Source of the DNA: Microbacterium sp. UFMG61
GTDB lineage: Bacteria; Actinomycetota; Actinomycetes; Actinomycetales; Microbacteriaceae
Direction: 5' to 3'
DNA length: 64,000 bases
Assembly: GCF_015354505.1 (NCBI RefSeq)
Contig: NZ_JACAFP010000010.1
Span: 84,153-148,152 of the forward strand
Below the pieces are notes generated by a model. That model did not search any database. It saw nothing but the letters and a program-made list of their open reading frames with translations, and was not told the origin of the DNA. Both the position numbers and the translations under genes were made by a program. Shown here in pieces: positions 8,379 through 16,635 of this stretch. Within the stretch, counting starts at the first letter, position 1. Each line of letters starts with the position of its first letter.

Positions 8379-9401
8379 ATGCTTCGACTCCTGGGGATTC
8401 TCTTCACCGTGCTGCTCGCGATAGCCACGGCGATCGTCGTGTGGCCGCAGTTCTTCCACCTGGAGCAGACGTACCCGTTCGCCCAGATCGTGGCGGCTCG
8501 CGGCGTGGTCCTCGCGGCATTCCTCGTGGTCGCCGTGCTCGCGATGCTGCTCCTGTTCGCCCGGCCGCTGCGCGGATTCGCGGCGTCGGTGCTCATCGTG
8601 GCGCTCCTCGGCGCCGCCGCCACCGGCGTGATCGGGATGCTGCGCGGATTCGGCTCCGGAGCGCTGCCCGCAGCCACCGAGACCAGCCTGCGCGTGCTGT
8701 CCTGGAACACAGCGGGCGACAACGTCTCCGCGCCGCAGATCGCGCAGCAGATCCTCGATCAGGGAGCCGACATCGTGGCTCTTCCCGAGACCACGGAGGC
8801 GGTCGGCGAGGAGATCGCGGTGATGCTCCGCGAGCAGGGGCACCCGATGTGGGTGCATCACGTGCAGTTCCAGCCTGATGTCGTCGACGGACCGAAGTCG
8901 TGGCACACGACGGTTCTCGTGTCGCCCGATCTCGGCGAGTACTCGGTGATCGAGTCCTCGGAGAACGGCTCGAACAACACGGGGTCGGTTCCGAGCGCCG
9001 TGCTGATGCCCGTCGACGGCTCCGGTCCGACCATCGTCGCCGTGCACGCCGTCGCCCCGCGGGTCGAGGACATGGTCCAGTGGAGCAGCGACCTTCGCTG
9101 GATCGCGGATCAGTGCCCCGAGGGCGACTTCGTGCTGGCGGGAGACTTCAACGCGACGGTCGATCACATGGCAGGCCTCGGCGTCGACGGGGGCGACATG
9201 GGCTACTGCCGCGACGTCGCCTCGCGAACAGGGAACGGCTACAGCGGCACGTGGCCCAGCTCTCTGCCGACGCTGCTCAGCACGCCGATCGACCATGTCA
9301 TGGCGTCCCCGAACTGGACGCCGACCGGGTCCGTCGTGATCGACGATGCCGGCGGCAGCGATCATCGCGGGCTGATCGTCCAGCTCGAGCCGACGGGCTG
9401 A
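8379..9401 (+). CDS. Membrane-anchored endonuclease/exonuclease/phosphatase (EEP) family protein
   Basis: 340 residues: three N-terminal membrane helices (about 4-24, 38-61, 67-87), then an extracytoplasmic EEP domain starting SLRVLSWNTAGDN (103-115). EEP landmarks present are the acidic LPETTE (E137), LAGDFNAT and the final GGSDHRGL (Asp-His pair). The family includes phosphodiesterases, nucleases and sphingomyelinases; the substrate is unknown. The ATG at 8379 has both GGAGGGG (8372-8378) and TAGGCT (8366-8371) directly upstream. Longer ORFs through 8208 are antisense to the PHP gene and rejected. Followed 37 bases later by the aminopeptidase gene. Confidence 0.8.
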   Translation: MLRLLGILFTVLLAIATAIVVWPQFFHLEQTYPFAQIVAARGVVLAAFLVVAVLAMLLLFARPLRGFAASVLIVALLGAAATGVIGMLRGFGSGALPAATETSLRVLSWNTAGDNVSAPQIAQQILDQGADIVALPETTEAVGEEIAVMLREQGHPMWVHHVQFQPDVVDGPKSWHTTVLVSPDLGEYSVIESSENGSNNTGSVPSAVLMPVDGSGPTIVAVHAVAPRVEDMVQWSSDLRWIADQCPEGDFVLAGDFNATVDHMAGLGVDGGDMGYCRDVASRTGNGYSGTWPSSLPTLLSTPIDHVMASPNWTPTGSVVIDDAGGSDHRGLIVQLEPTG

Positions 9402-9438
9402 CCCCGCGCACACATCTCGCAGGTGACAGACTGGAGGG

Positions 9439-10860
9439 ATGAGCACCGCAGAACGCGACACGATCGCAGAACCCGTCGTCGAGGCCCCCGCCGAGAGCAC
9501 CACCACGAACCGCAAGCAGCCCTTCCCCCAGGGCTTCCTCGACACGATCTCCACCGGCTGGGCCGAGCGGGACGAGACCCTCCCCTCGCCTCGGACGCAG
9601 GCACCGTTCGCCGCCGAGCGGCGCGCGGCCGTCTCGGCGGCATTCCCCGGAAAGCGTCTCGTGATCCCCGCCGGCTCGCTGAAGCAGCGCAGCAACGACA
9701 CGGACTACGTCTTCCGGGCGCACTCGGCGTTCGCGCACCTCACCGGCTGGGCATCCGACTCCGAGCCCGACTCGGTCCTCGTTTTCGACCCCACCGCCGA
9801 CGGCCACGACGTCACCCTGTACTTCCGTGAACGCGCAGACCGCACCACCACGGAGTTCTACGCGGATGCGACGGTCGGCGAGTTCTGGATCGGTCCGCGC
9901 CCGTCTCTCGCGGGCGTCGCCGCCGATCTGGCGATCGCCACCGATCACCTCCACCGCTTCGCCCCCGCCGACGGCGAGCTCGTGCTCGAGGAGGACGACG
10001 ACCTCACCCGCTTCGTCTCGGAGCTGCGCCTCGTGAAGGACGACTTCGAGATCGCCGAGATGCGCCGCGCCGTCGACATCACGGCGCAGGGCTTCGACGA
10101 CGTCATCCGCTCACTCCCCGATGCCGTCGCCCACGCACGCGGCGAGCGCGTCGTCGAGGGCGTGTTCCACCGCCGCGCGCGCGAAGACGGGAACGGCGAG
10201 GGCTACGACACGATCGCTGCCTCCGGACCGCACGCGTGCTATCTGCACTGGACCCGGAATGACGGCTCGGTCGTCCCGGGCGACCTGATCCTCGTGGACG
10301 CCGGCGTCGAGGCCGACAGCTACTACACGGCGGACATCACCCGTACCCTGCCGGTCTCGGGAACCTTCACCGAGGTGCAGCGACGCGTCTACGAGACGGT
10401 GCGCGAGGCAGCGGATGCGGCGTTCGCCGCGGCGCGGGTCGGGGTGCGCTTCCGCGAGGTGCACGAGGCCGCGATGCGGGTCATCGCCGCCCGGGTCGCC
10501 GAGTGGGGTCTGCTGCCGGTGACCGCCGAGCAGGCCCTCGACGCGGATGCCGGCGGCCAGCACCGCCGCTACATGGTGCACGGAACCTCGCACCACCTCG
10601 GCATCGACGTGCACGACTGCGCCCAGGCCCGCCGCGAGATGTACTACGACGGCATCCTGGCTCCCGGCATGGTCTTCACGATAGAACCCGGACTGTACTT
10701 CCAGATCGACGACCTCACCGTGCCCGCGGAGTATCGCGGCATCGGGGTGCGCATCGAGGACGACATCCTCATGACGGAGGACGGTCCGGTCAACCTCTCG
10801 GCGGGCATCCCGCGCACGGCCGACGAGGTCGAGGCCTGGATCGCGCGGGTGCAGGGCTGA
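9439..10860 (+). CDS. pepP: Xaa-Pro aminopeptidase P family protein
   Basis: 473 residues, an M24B metallopeptidase: an N-terminal creatinase-like domain (about 50-200) and a pita-bread catalytic domain (about 205-470). The five metal ligands are visible: D287 and D299 (LVDAGVEADSYYTADITRT), H386 (HGTSHHLGIDVHD), E416 (TIEPGL) and E440 (RIEDD). It should remove the N-terminal residue from peptides with proline in second position. The ATG at 9439 has GGAGGG and a CAGACT box (9427-9432) upstream. A 25-residue polar N-terminal extension precedes the domain and is not a signal peptide. It ends facing the VOC operon with a strong hairpin between them. Confidence 0.92.
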   Translation: MSTAERDTIAEPVVEAPAESTTTNRKQPFPQGFLDTISTGWAERDETLPSPRTQAPFAAERRAAVSAAFPGKRLVIPAGSLKQRSNDTDYVFRAHSAFAHLTGWASDSEPDSVLVFDPTADGHDVTLYFRERADRTTTEFYADATVGEFWIGPRPSLAGVAADLAIATDHLHRFAPADGELVLEEDDDLTRFVSELRLVKDDFEIAEMRRAVDITAQGFDDVIRSLPDAVAHARGERVVEGVFHRRAREDGNGEGYDTIAASGPHACYLHWTRNDGSVVPGDLILVDAGVEADSYYTADITRTLPVSGTFTEVQRRVYETVREAADAAFAAARVGVRFREVHEAAMRVIAARVAEWGLLPVTAEQALDADAGGQHRRYMVHGTSHHLGIDVHDCAQARREMYYDGILAPGMVFTIEPGLYFQIDDLTVPAEYRGIGVRIEDDILMTEDGPVNLSAGIPRTADEVEAWIARVQG

Positions 10861-10885
10861 CCACTTGCATGCATGAGGGTGGACT

Positions 10886-10941
10886 CGAGCTCACCGCAGG
10901 AACCGCTGTGCGACTGATCGCGCAGCGGTTCCCCGAGCTCG
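10886..10941. terminator. Long hairpin between convergent pepP and VOC operon
   Basis: A 14-bp stem with one G-T wobble (10899-10912 / 10919-10932, six-base loop), extended by an outer 7-bp stem (CGAGCTC 10886-10892 / GAGCTCG 10935-10941). There is no T tract, but its position between two converging transcripts fits a bidirectional terminator or 3' end stabiliser. Confidence 0.6.
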
Positions 10942-10960
10942 AAGGCCTCGCTCTGCGGGG

Positions 10961-11371
10961 TCAGGCTCGCGAGTCAGCGACGATCTCGACCTTGAACCCC
11001 TGGTCGTTCTCGAGCCATCCGGCGTAGTGATCGGGACCACCGGCATGCGGGTAGCGGTCCGCGTACAGCGGTTTCCATCCGTGCGCCGCAGCAGCGGCCA
11101 TCAGCGCATCGACCTCCGCACGCCGGCCACCCCAGAACGCGAGGTGGTTCACGCCTGCTCGACGGCGATCGTGCTCGGCGGCGGACAGGTTCGGCGAGGT
11201 CGTGAGAGTGACGTACGAGCCGCCCGCATCCCAGGTGCGACCACGAGCCCACTCGGCGGTGAGCTCGAACCCCAGTGAGGTGAAAAGCCACCCCCAGCTG
11301 TCCGCGGCCTCACCGAGATCGGGCACCCAGATCTCGACGTGATGAATCCCTTTCATCACAGTGCCACTCAC
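10961..11371 (-). CDS. VOC (glyoxalase/bleomycin resistance) family protein
   Basis: 136 residues of the vicinal oxygen chelate fold: the opening GIHHVEIWVPDLGEAADSWGW and the mid-chain AGVNHLAFWGG supply typical metal-ligand histidines, and the end reads NDQGFKVEIVAD. Substrate unknown. It is the last gene of a four-gene operon. GTG 11371 overlaps the upstream hydrolase stop by 4 bases (GTGA), which argues for that start; an internal ATG at 11356 (MKGIHHV) is the alternative and also fits the fold. Confidence 0.82.
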   Translation of the reverse strand: MSGTVMKGIHHVEIWVPDLGEAADSWGWLFTSLGFELTAEWARGRTWDAGGSYVTLTTSPNLSAAEHDRRRAGVNHLAFWGGRRAEVDALMAAAAAHGWKPLYADRYPHAGGPDHYAGWLENDQGFKVEIVADSRA

Positions 11372-12027
11372 CCCTGAGCGGGCCGGGCGAACTCCGCGAC
11401 GAACGGCGCCAGCGATGCGCCGATCTCGGAGGCCGACCGCTTGCGGCCCTTGACCTCGAAGGTGTGCCCTCCACCCTCGATCCAGACGACTCGTGCGTTC
11501 CGGCAGGTCTCGACGACCTCCTCGAACTGCGACACCGGCTGGATGAAGGGATCGTTCGTCCCCTCGATAAACAGCTGCGGGACGATGATCGCCGGAAGAT
11601 GCTCGGATCTCGGTTTCTCGGGCTTCCCCGGGGCGTGCAACGGATAGCCGAGATACGCGAGGCCGTCGACGACGAGCCCCTCCGCCACGGCCATGGAGGC
11701 CATCCGTCCGCCGTACGACTTGCCGGTGGCCCAGATCGTCGCGCCCGGGTCCTGCTCCCGCGCGTGCGCGACGACCGCGCGCCAGGTCGCCGTCGCGTGC
11801 GTCGCCGGCCCGGGCATCCGCCGGCCCTGCTCGACGTAGGGGAAGTTGAAGCGGAGCGTCGAGAAACCGAGGAGCGTGAGCGCATCCGCGAATCCGGTCA
11901 GGAAGGGATGGTCCTTACCTGTCCCTGCGCCGTGCGCGATGATCGCGGTCGCCCCTCCGGCACCGCCGGCCCAGTCGGCCGAGACGGTCATGGGGCCGGT
12001 GGGCAGGTCGACGGCGATGTCGGTCAT
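11368..12027 (-). CDS. Alpha/beta hydrolase, Tex30/KANL3-like
   Basis: 219 residues with the alpha/beta-hydrolase plan: oxyanion region AIIAHGAGTGKDHP (28-41), nucleophile elbow GKSYGGRM (serine 104), acid GTNDP (aspartate 159) and histidine 188 (EGGGHTFEVKGRK). The GKSYGGRM elbow and short length match the small Tex30/KANL3-like group (dienelactone hydrolase clan). No lid or signal peptide, so cytoplasmic; substrate unknown. The ATG at 12027 overlaps the DUF4870 stop by one base (TGATG), and the stop overlaps the VOC start, so all are coupled. Confidence 0.8.
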   Translation of the reverse strand: MTDIAVDLPTGPMTVSADWAGGAGGATAIIAHGAGTGKDHPFLTGFADALTLLGFSTLRFNFPYVEQGRRMPGPATHATATWRAVVAHAREQDPGATIWATGKSYGGRMASMAVAEGLVVDGLAYLGYPLHAPGKPEKPRSEHLPAIIVPQLFIEGTNDPFIQPVSQFEEVVETCRNARVVWIEGGGHTFEVKGRKRSASEIGASLAPFVAEFARPAQG

Positions 12028-12815
12028 CAGCCGCGAAGGTACGGGATCGCGAACGGCACCCGCATGGCCCTGCCGGCCGAGGCCTTGACCATGCCGATGA
12101 TCACGAGGACGACGTGGAGCACCGAGACCGCGAAGTAGAGCGTGATCGGGATGCCGATCGGATAGAAGCCGCTGGACGGCGAGCCCGACGTCAGCGTGAA
12201 GAGCACCACGAAGTGCGTGATGAGGAGTCCCGTCGACACGAGCAGGTAGGTGAGCCCCCAGTTCAGCGCCACCCGGGCGTTCTCGCGGGCCACTCCACCG
12301 AAGCGACGGGAGGATCCACCGCTCACAGCCATGGCGATTCCCGAGGCCAGGCCGCCGACGAACGGGACGGGGATGAAGATCAGCAGCCCCAGAGCCCAGG
12401 GCAGGAGTCCGCGCGGAGGCGTCGCGACGGGGTACGCACCCGCCGGATAGGCCGCAACGCCGGGGGTGCCGGTCGGATAGGCGGGTGCCTGTGGCGGCGC
12501 ATAGCCCGGAGCCTGCTGCGGGGCGACGTACCCCGGCGCCTGTGGCGGCGCGTAGGCGGGCGCGGGCTGTGGAGCCACGTACCCGGGCGCCTGCGGAGGA
12601 GAATAGCCCGGCGCCGGCTGGGCCGCGACGTATCCGGGTGCCTGCGGAGGCGCGAAGTCCGGTGCCTGCCGAGGGACCGCGTACCCGGGTGCCGTGGACG
12701 GCACGTAGGGGTTCTCCGGCGGGGCCGGAGGCACCGGCGGGGCCGGAGGCACCGGCGGCACCGCCGACTTCTCCGCCTCGGTCTCAGAAGTCGAGTCGTT
12801 CCGGGAGTCCGTCAT
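12027..12815 (-). CDS. DUF4870 membrane protein with Pro-rich repeat N-terminus
   Basis: 262 residues. The first 130 or so are low complexity: an acidic start, PPVPPAPP runs, then about eight repeats of 8-9 residues built on APGYxxPQ (variants APDF, APAY). The C-terminal half has three or four membrane helices (about 142-162, 185-208, 222-245) in the DUF4870 pattern, with GGVARENARVALNWGL between helices. The Pro-Tyr-Gln repeats resemble tails of actinobacterial membrane proteins that may form cytoplasmic scaffolds. ATG 12815 overlaps the preceding stop by one base. Function unknown; in mycobacteria a Pro-rich membrane gene sits beside the MgtE-N gene in the same way. Confidence 0.78.
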   Translation of the reverse strand: MTDSRNDSTSETEAEKSAVPPVPPAPPVPPAPPENPYVPSTAPGYAVPRQAPDFAPPQAPGYVAAQPAPGYSPPQAPGYVAPQPAPAYAPPQAPGYVAPQQAPGYAPPQAPAYPTGTPGVAAYPAGAYPVATPPRGLLPWALGLLIFIPVPFVGGLASGIAMAVSGGSSRRFGGVARENARVALNWGLTYLLVSTGLLITHFVVLFTLTSGSPSSGFYPIGIPITLYFAVSVLHVVLVIIGMVKASAGRAMRVPFAIPYLRG

Positions 12816-13567
12816 CAGGCGGTCCCCGCCGGCTTCGGAGGAATCCCCGGCGCTCCGGGATCAGTGGTGTCGGTGGGCGGCGCGACCGGGTCGGCGGGCC
12901 GCGGCGGCACGGCGGGCTCTTCGGGGGGCGTCTGGCCTCCCCCGAGCGGCGGCGTCGGCGCTGCACCGGGCTCCGTCTCGGCGCCCGGCGTGGGCTCCTC
13001 GGGGACGGGCGGTGCGGTGGGCGCGCTCGGAGTGCCGGGCGTGATCCTCTCGCCGTAGCGGGGCGGCTCATCGAGGTTCACCGGCGGGCGCACCGGAGCG
13101 GGCTTGGCCGCGCCGAGCGCCGAGCGCGCCTTGGCCAGCGATGCGGCCTGAACGCGCACTTCGTAGTGATCGGCCGCGAACTGGGTCACACTGGCGAAGT
13201 CCCTGCGGCGACGAACGATCGCGTAGGTGACGAGGCTCAGCAGCATGCCCAGCGCGACTCCGATGAACACGAAGCCGACGAAGAGCTGGATCGGGACCTC
13301 GGGGTTGCCGATCACGAGGATCGCCGAGAGGAAGAGACCGATGAGCACGCCGTTGACAGCGCCGGAACGGGCGGCTGCGGCATAGCCCAGGCGCCCGGTG
13401 ATGCGCTCGACCGTGCGGACGTTCTGCCCGACGATCGCGATGTCGCGCGCGGGCACCTCCTGTGCGATCAGTTTGGACACCGTCTTCTGCGCGCCCTCGT
13501 AATCGCGGGTGGACGCGACGATCTCGCCCTCATCGCGGCTGTCAGCTGGACGGTTCAGCATGCTCAT
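12815..13567 (-). CDS. YflT (general stress protein 17M-like) domain membrane protein
   Basis: 250 residues: an N-terminal YflT/GSP17M-like domain (about 16-75, with DYEGAQKTVSKLIAQEV and IAIVGQNVRTVERITGRLGY), two membrane helices (about 72-92 and 94-118), then a proline-, glutamate- and glycine-rich tail of about 90 residues. The domain is named after a Bacillus general stress protein; its biochemical role is unknown. It heads the four-gene operon. The ATG at 13567 has AACAAT six bases upstream as a possible leaderless -10 box. It is divergent from the MgtE-N/CBS gene across 110 bases, an arrangement that also occurs in mycobacteria (Rv1232c-Rv1234), suggesting shared regulation. Confidence 0.8.
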   Translation of the reverse strand: MSMLNRPADSRDEGEIVASTRDYEGAQKTVSKLIAQEVPARDIAIVGQNVRTVERITGRLGYAAAARSGAVNGVLIGLFLSAILVIGNPEVPIQLFVGFVFIGVALGMLLSLVTYAIVRRRRDFASVTQFAADHYEVRVQAASLAKARSALGAAKPAPVRPPVNLDEPPRYGERITPGTPSAPTAPPVPEEPTPGAETEPGAAPTPPLGGGQTPPEEPAVPPRPADPVAPPTDTTDPGAPGIPPKPAGTA

Positions 13568-13677
13568 CCCGCCATTGTTCCATGCCTATCGATGAGCGGC
13601 CCGCGAGCTCCGCCCGACGGCGCCCTCCCCTCGGCGCGCAGGGCCTCCTCGCAGGCCCTGCGCACTACGCTGGACAG

Positions 13678-14943
13678 GTGAGCACACAACGGGTATTCGC
13701 CGCGCGCCTGGCAGGCTGCGCCGTCTTCGACCCCGTGGGCGACCGGCTCGGCAAGGTCCGAGATGTCGTCATCGTGTACCGAAGTACCGCAGCCCCGCGT
13801 GTCATCGGTCTCGTCGTCGAGATCCCCGGCCGTCGGCAGGTGTTCCTCTCGATCGGGCGGGTGACCTCGATCCGTGCGGGCCAGGTCATCACCACCGGGC
13901 TCATCAACGTGCGGCGGTTCTCACCGCGTGCCGGAGAAGTGCGGGTGCTCGCCGAACTGCTCGGGCGCAGAGTCGACCTGGTCGACGGCAGCGGCAACGC
14001 GGTGATCGAAGACGTCGCGATCGAGCCCAACAGGCTCGGGGAATGGGCGATCAGTCAACTCTTCCTGCGCCGCCCCAAGACCAGCGCATCGCCGTTCGCC
14101 AAGGGGCCGACGACGTTCGCCGCCTGGAGCGAGGTGTCGGAGCAGCGGTCTCCCGGTGAGGCCCAGTCCGCCGAGCAGCTCGTCGCGTCGTACTCGGAAC
14201 TGCACGCGGCGGATCTCGCGAACACTCTTCTCGATCTGCCGCAGCAGCGCATGATCGAGGTCGCGGAGGAGCTCTCCGATGACCGCCTCGCCGACGCCCT
14301 CGAAGAGATGCCCGAGGACGAGCAGGTGCACATCCTCGACCGGCTCGGCGATGAACGCGCCGCCGACATCCTCGACCAGATGGAACCCGACGACGCGGCC
14401 GATCTGCTCGCGCAGCTGCCCCCCAACCGGCTGGAGCAGCTGCTCGAGCTCATGGAGCCCGAAGAAGCCGAGGACGTGCGGATGCTGCTCCGCTACGGCC
14501 CCGACACGGCCGGTGGCCTCATGACGCCGGAGCCGATCATCCTCTCCGCCGACGCGACCGTGGCCGAGGCTCTCGCGCTCATCCGGCGCCACGAACTGCA
14601 CCCCGCTCTCGCCGCGGCGGTGTTCGTGACCCTCCCCCCGTTCGAGACTCCGACGGGCCGACTGCTCGGCATGGTGCACTTTCAGCGGATGCTGCGCTAT
14701 CCCCCGCACGAGCGACTCGGTGCGATCGTCGACGACAGCCTCGAGCCCGTGGCCGTCACGGCATCCGCTGCCGAGGTGGCCAGGATGCTGGCCAGCTACG
14801 ACCTCGTCTCGCTCCCCGTCATCGATGCCGCCCATCGTCTGGTCGGCGCGATCAGCATCGATGACGTGCTCGACTACCTGCTTCCGGACGACTGGCGAAC
14901 GCACGACGACGATGAGCCGACGATCCCGGGGAAGGTGCGCTGA
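13678..14943 (+). CDS. PRC-barrel / MgtE N-terminal / CBS-pair protein lacking the channel domain
   Basis: 421 residues. An N-terminal PRC-like barrel region (about 1-120, CAVFDPVGDRLGKVRDVVIV) is followed by an MgtE intracellular N domain (about 160-275, an acidic helical repeat with DLPQQRMIEVAEEL and DILDQMEPDDAADLLAQL) and a CBS pair (about 280-405, GGLMTPEPIILSADATVAEA ... LVGAISIDDVLDYL). In MgtE these parts sense cytosolic magnesium, but the transmembrane pore is absent here, so this is a soluble sensor or regulator rather than a transporter. GTG 13678 has TACGCT (13666-13671) six bases upstream. It is the first gene of an operon with DUF1003 and mrp (1- and 4-base overlaps). The same trio occurs in mycobacteria. 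Confidence 0.85.
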   Translation: MSTQRVFAARLAGCAVFDPVGDRLGKVRDVVIVYRSTAAPRVIGLVVEIPGRRQVFLSIGRVTSIRAGQVITTGLINVRRFSPRAGEVRVLAELLGRRVDLVDGSGNAVIEDVAIEPNRLGEWAISQLFLRRPKTSASPFAKGPTTFAAWSEVSEQRSPGEAQSAEQLVASYSELHAADLANTLLDLPQQRMIEVAEELSDDRLADALEEMPEDEQVHILDRLGDERAADILDQMEPDDAADLLAQLPPNRLEQLLELMEPEEAEDVRMLLRYGPDTAGGLMTPEPIILSADATVAEALALIRRHELHPALAAAVFVTLPPFETPTGRLLGMVHFQRMLRYPPHERLGAIVDDSLEPVAVTASAAEVARMLASYDLVSLPVIDAAHRLVGAISIDDVLDYLLPDDWRTHDDDEPTIPGKVR

Positions 14944-15488
14944 TGGCCCGTTCGCGCTCGCGCTCCCCCCAGCTGGATGCTCCTCTCGGTCGCGGATCGT
15001 CGCGACAGCGATCCACCTCGCGTGATCGATTCGGTCGGTTCACCGAATGGGTGGCGAGAGCGATGGGCACGCCCGCGTTCCTCCTGATCCTCACCCTCTT
15101 CTGCGTGCTCTGGATCTGCTGGAACACCCTGCTGCCCGACCACCTGCGCTTCGACGACGCGGCCCTCGGTTTCACCGCCCTCACGCTCATGCTCTCTCTG
15201 CAGGCCTCGTATGCGGCACCGCTGATCCTCCTCGCGCAGAACCGGCAGGACGACCGCGACCGCGTGCAGATCGAGCAGGACCGTCAGCGCGCCGAGCGCA
15301 ATCTCGCCGACACCGAGTATCTGGCCAGAGAGATCGTCGCGCTGCGCATGTCGCTCGAGGAGCGCAACAACCAGGTCGTGACCCGCGACGTGCTGCGTCA
15401 GGAGCTCAAGGCGCTCCTCGCCGAGCTCGGTGAGAACGACGACGAGCCCCGCGACACGTCCCGGCCCGGCACCCGTTCGTCATCGTGA
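14943..15488 (+). CDS. DUF1003 membrane protein
   Basis: 181 residues: a basic Ser/Arg-rich start, then the DUF1003 core with two membrane helices (about 44-64 and 74-96), the segment WNTLLPDHLRFD between them and SYAAPLILLAQNRQDDRDR after them. The last 80 residues are charged and predicted coiled coil (QIEQDRQRAERNLADTEYLA). Function unknown. The ATG overlaps the MgtE-N/CBS stop by one base, and its own stop overlaps the mrp start, so it is made together with a magnesium-sensor-like protein and an Fe-S carrier-like ATPase. Confidence 0.85.
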   Translation: MARSRSRSPQLDAPLGRGSSRQRSTSRDRFGRFTEWVARAMGTPAFLLILTLFCVLWICWNTLLPDHLRFDDAALGFTALTLMLSLQASYAAPLILLAQNRQDDRDRVQIEQDRQRAERNLADTEYLAREIVALRMSLEERNNQVVTRDVLRQELKALLAELGENDDEPRDTSRPGTRSSS

Positions 15489-16603
15489 GCTCCGCCGACG
15501 CCGTGCGGGCGGCCGTCGCCGCCGTCACCGACCCCGAGCTGCGCCGTCCCATCGGCGACCTCGACATGGTCAGAGACATCTCCGTCACCGCCGGGCAGGC
15601 CGATGTGTCGATCGTCCTGACCATCGTGGGCTGCCCCGCCGCCGCCCGTATCGAGTCCGACGTGCGCGCCGCGGCCGCATCCGTTCCGGGCGTGACGGAT
15701 GTGCGGGTCGACGTCGGGGTGATGACTCCGGGCGAGCGCAAGGCTCTGACCGAGAAGCTGCGCGACGGACGCGCACCTCGCCAGATGCCCTTCGGCCCCG
15801 ACTCCCTGACCCGTGTCATCCTCGTCTCGAGCGGCAAGGGCGGCGTGGGCAAGTCGACGGTCACCGCCAACCTGGCGGTCGCTCTCGCCGAGCAGGGTCT
15901 CGCCGTCGGCCTGGTCGACGCGGACGTGCACGGCTTCTCGATCCCGGGGCTGCTCGGGATTCCCGCGGGCACGCAGCCGACCCGCATCGACGACCTCATG
16001 CTCCCGCCGGTCGCCCACGGGGTGAAGACCATCTCGATCGGCATGTTCCTGCGCGACGGTGAGGCGGTCGTCGCCTGGCGCGGTCCGATGCTTCACCGCA
16101 CCGTGCAGCAGTTCCTCACCGATGTGTTCTTCGGCGACCTCGATGTGCTCCTGATCGACATGCCCCCGGGCACCGGCGACATCGCGATCTCGATCGGCCA
16201 GCTGCTCCCTCACGCCGAGGTGCTGGTCGTCACGACGCCGCAGGCAGCGGCCTCCGATGTCGCCATCCGCAGCGGCCTCGTCGCACGGCAGACCGGGCAA
16301 CGGGTGATCGGCGTGATCGAGAACATGGGTCCCTTCACGCTTGCGGACGGAACGGTGATCGATCTCTTCGGCTCCGGCGGCGGGGCCGCTGTGGCCGCCG
16401 CGCTCTCCGAGACCGATCCGGTGCCCCTGCTCGCCTCGATCCCGCTGAGCCCGGCTCTGCGCGAGGGCGGCGACGACGGCACTCCGATCGTCGTCGGAGA
16501 CCCCTCCGATGCTGCTGCCCTCGCGATCGACGGCCTGGCCCGGAGTCTCGCGGGCCGCGGCCGAGGACTCTCGGGACGTCCGCTGCCGTTGTCGCTCGGC
16601 TGA
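15485..16603 (+). CDS. mrp: Mrp/NBP35 family P-loop ATPase (ApbC-like)
   Basis: 372 residues: an N-terminal MIP18/DUF59 domain (about 3-85, with IVGCP, cysteine 50) fused to a SIMIBI ATPase with the deviant Walker A SSGKGGVGKST (115-125), LVDADVHG and LLIDMPPGTGD. The family binds and delivers 4Fe-4S clusters. The CxxC that holds the cluster in enterobacterial and eukaryotic members is missing: the segment 279-300 reads ENMGPFTLADGT and then VIDLFGSGGG. I recall the same loss in other actinobacterial Mrp proteins, so it is probably a lineage trait. GTG 15485 overlaps the DUF1003 stop by 4 bases (GTGA). Confidence 0.9.
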   Translation: MSSADAVRAAVAAVTDPELRRPIGDLDMVRDISVTAGQADVSIVLTIVGCPAAARIESDVRAAAASVPGVTDVRVDVGVMTPGERKALTEKLRDGRAPRQMPFGPDSLTRVILVSSGKGGVGKSTVTANLAVALAEQGLAVGLVDADVHGFSIPGLLGIPAGTQPTRIDDLMLPPVAHGVKTISIGMFLRDGEAVVAWRGPMLHRTVQQFLTDVFFGDLDVLLIDMPPGTGDIAISIGQLLPHAEVLVVTTPQAAASDVAIRSGLVARQTGQRVIGVIENMGPFTLADGTVIDLFGSGGGAAVAAALSETDPVPLLASIPLSPALREGGDDGTPIVVGDPSDAAALAIDGLARSLAGRGRGLSGRPLPLSLG

Positions 16604-16635
16604 ATCTCTGTCCCTCGGCTGACGCTCCGCCGCTG

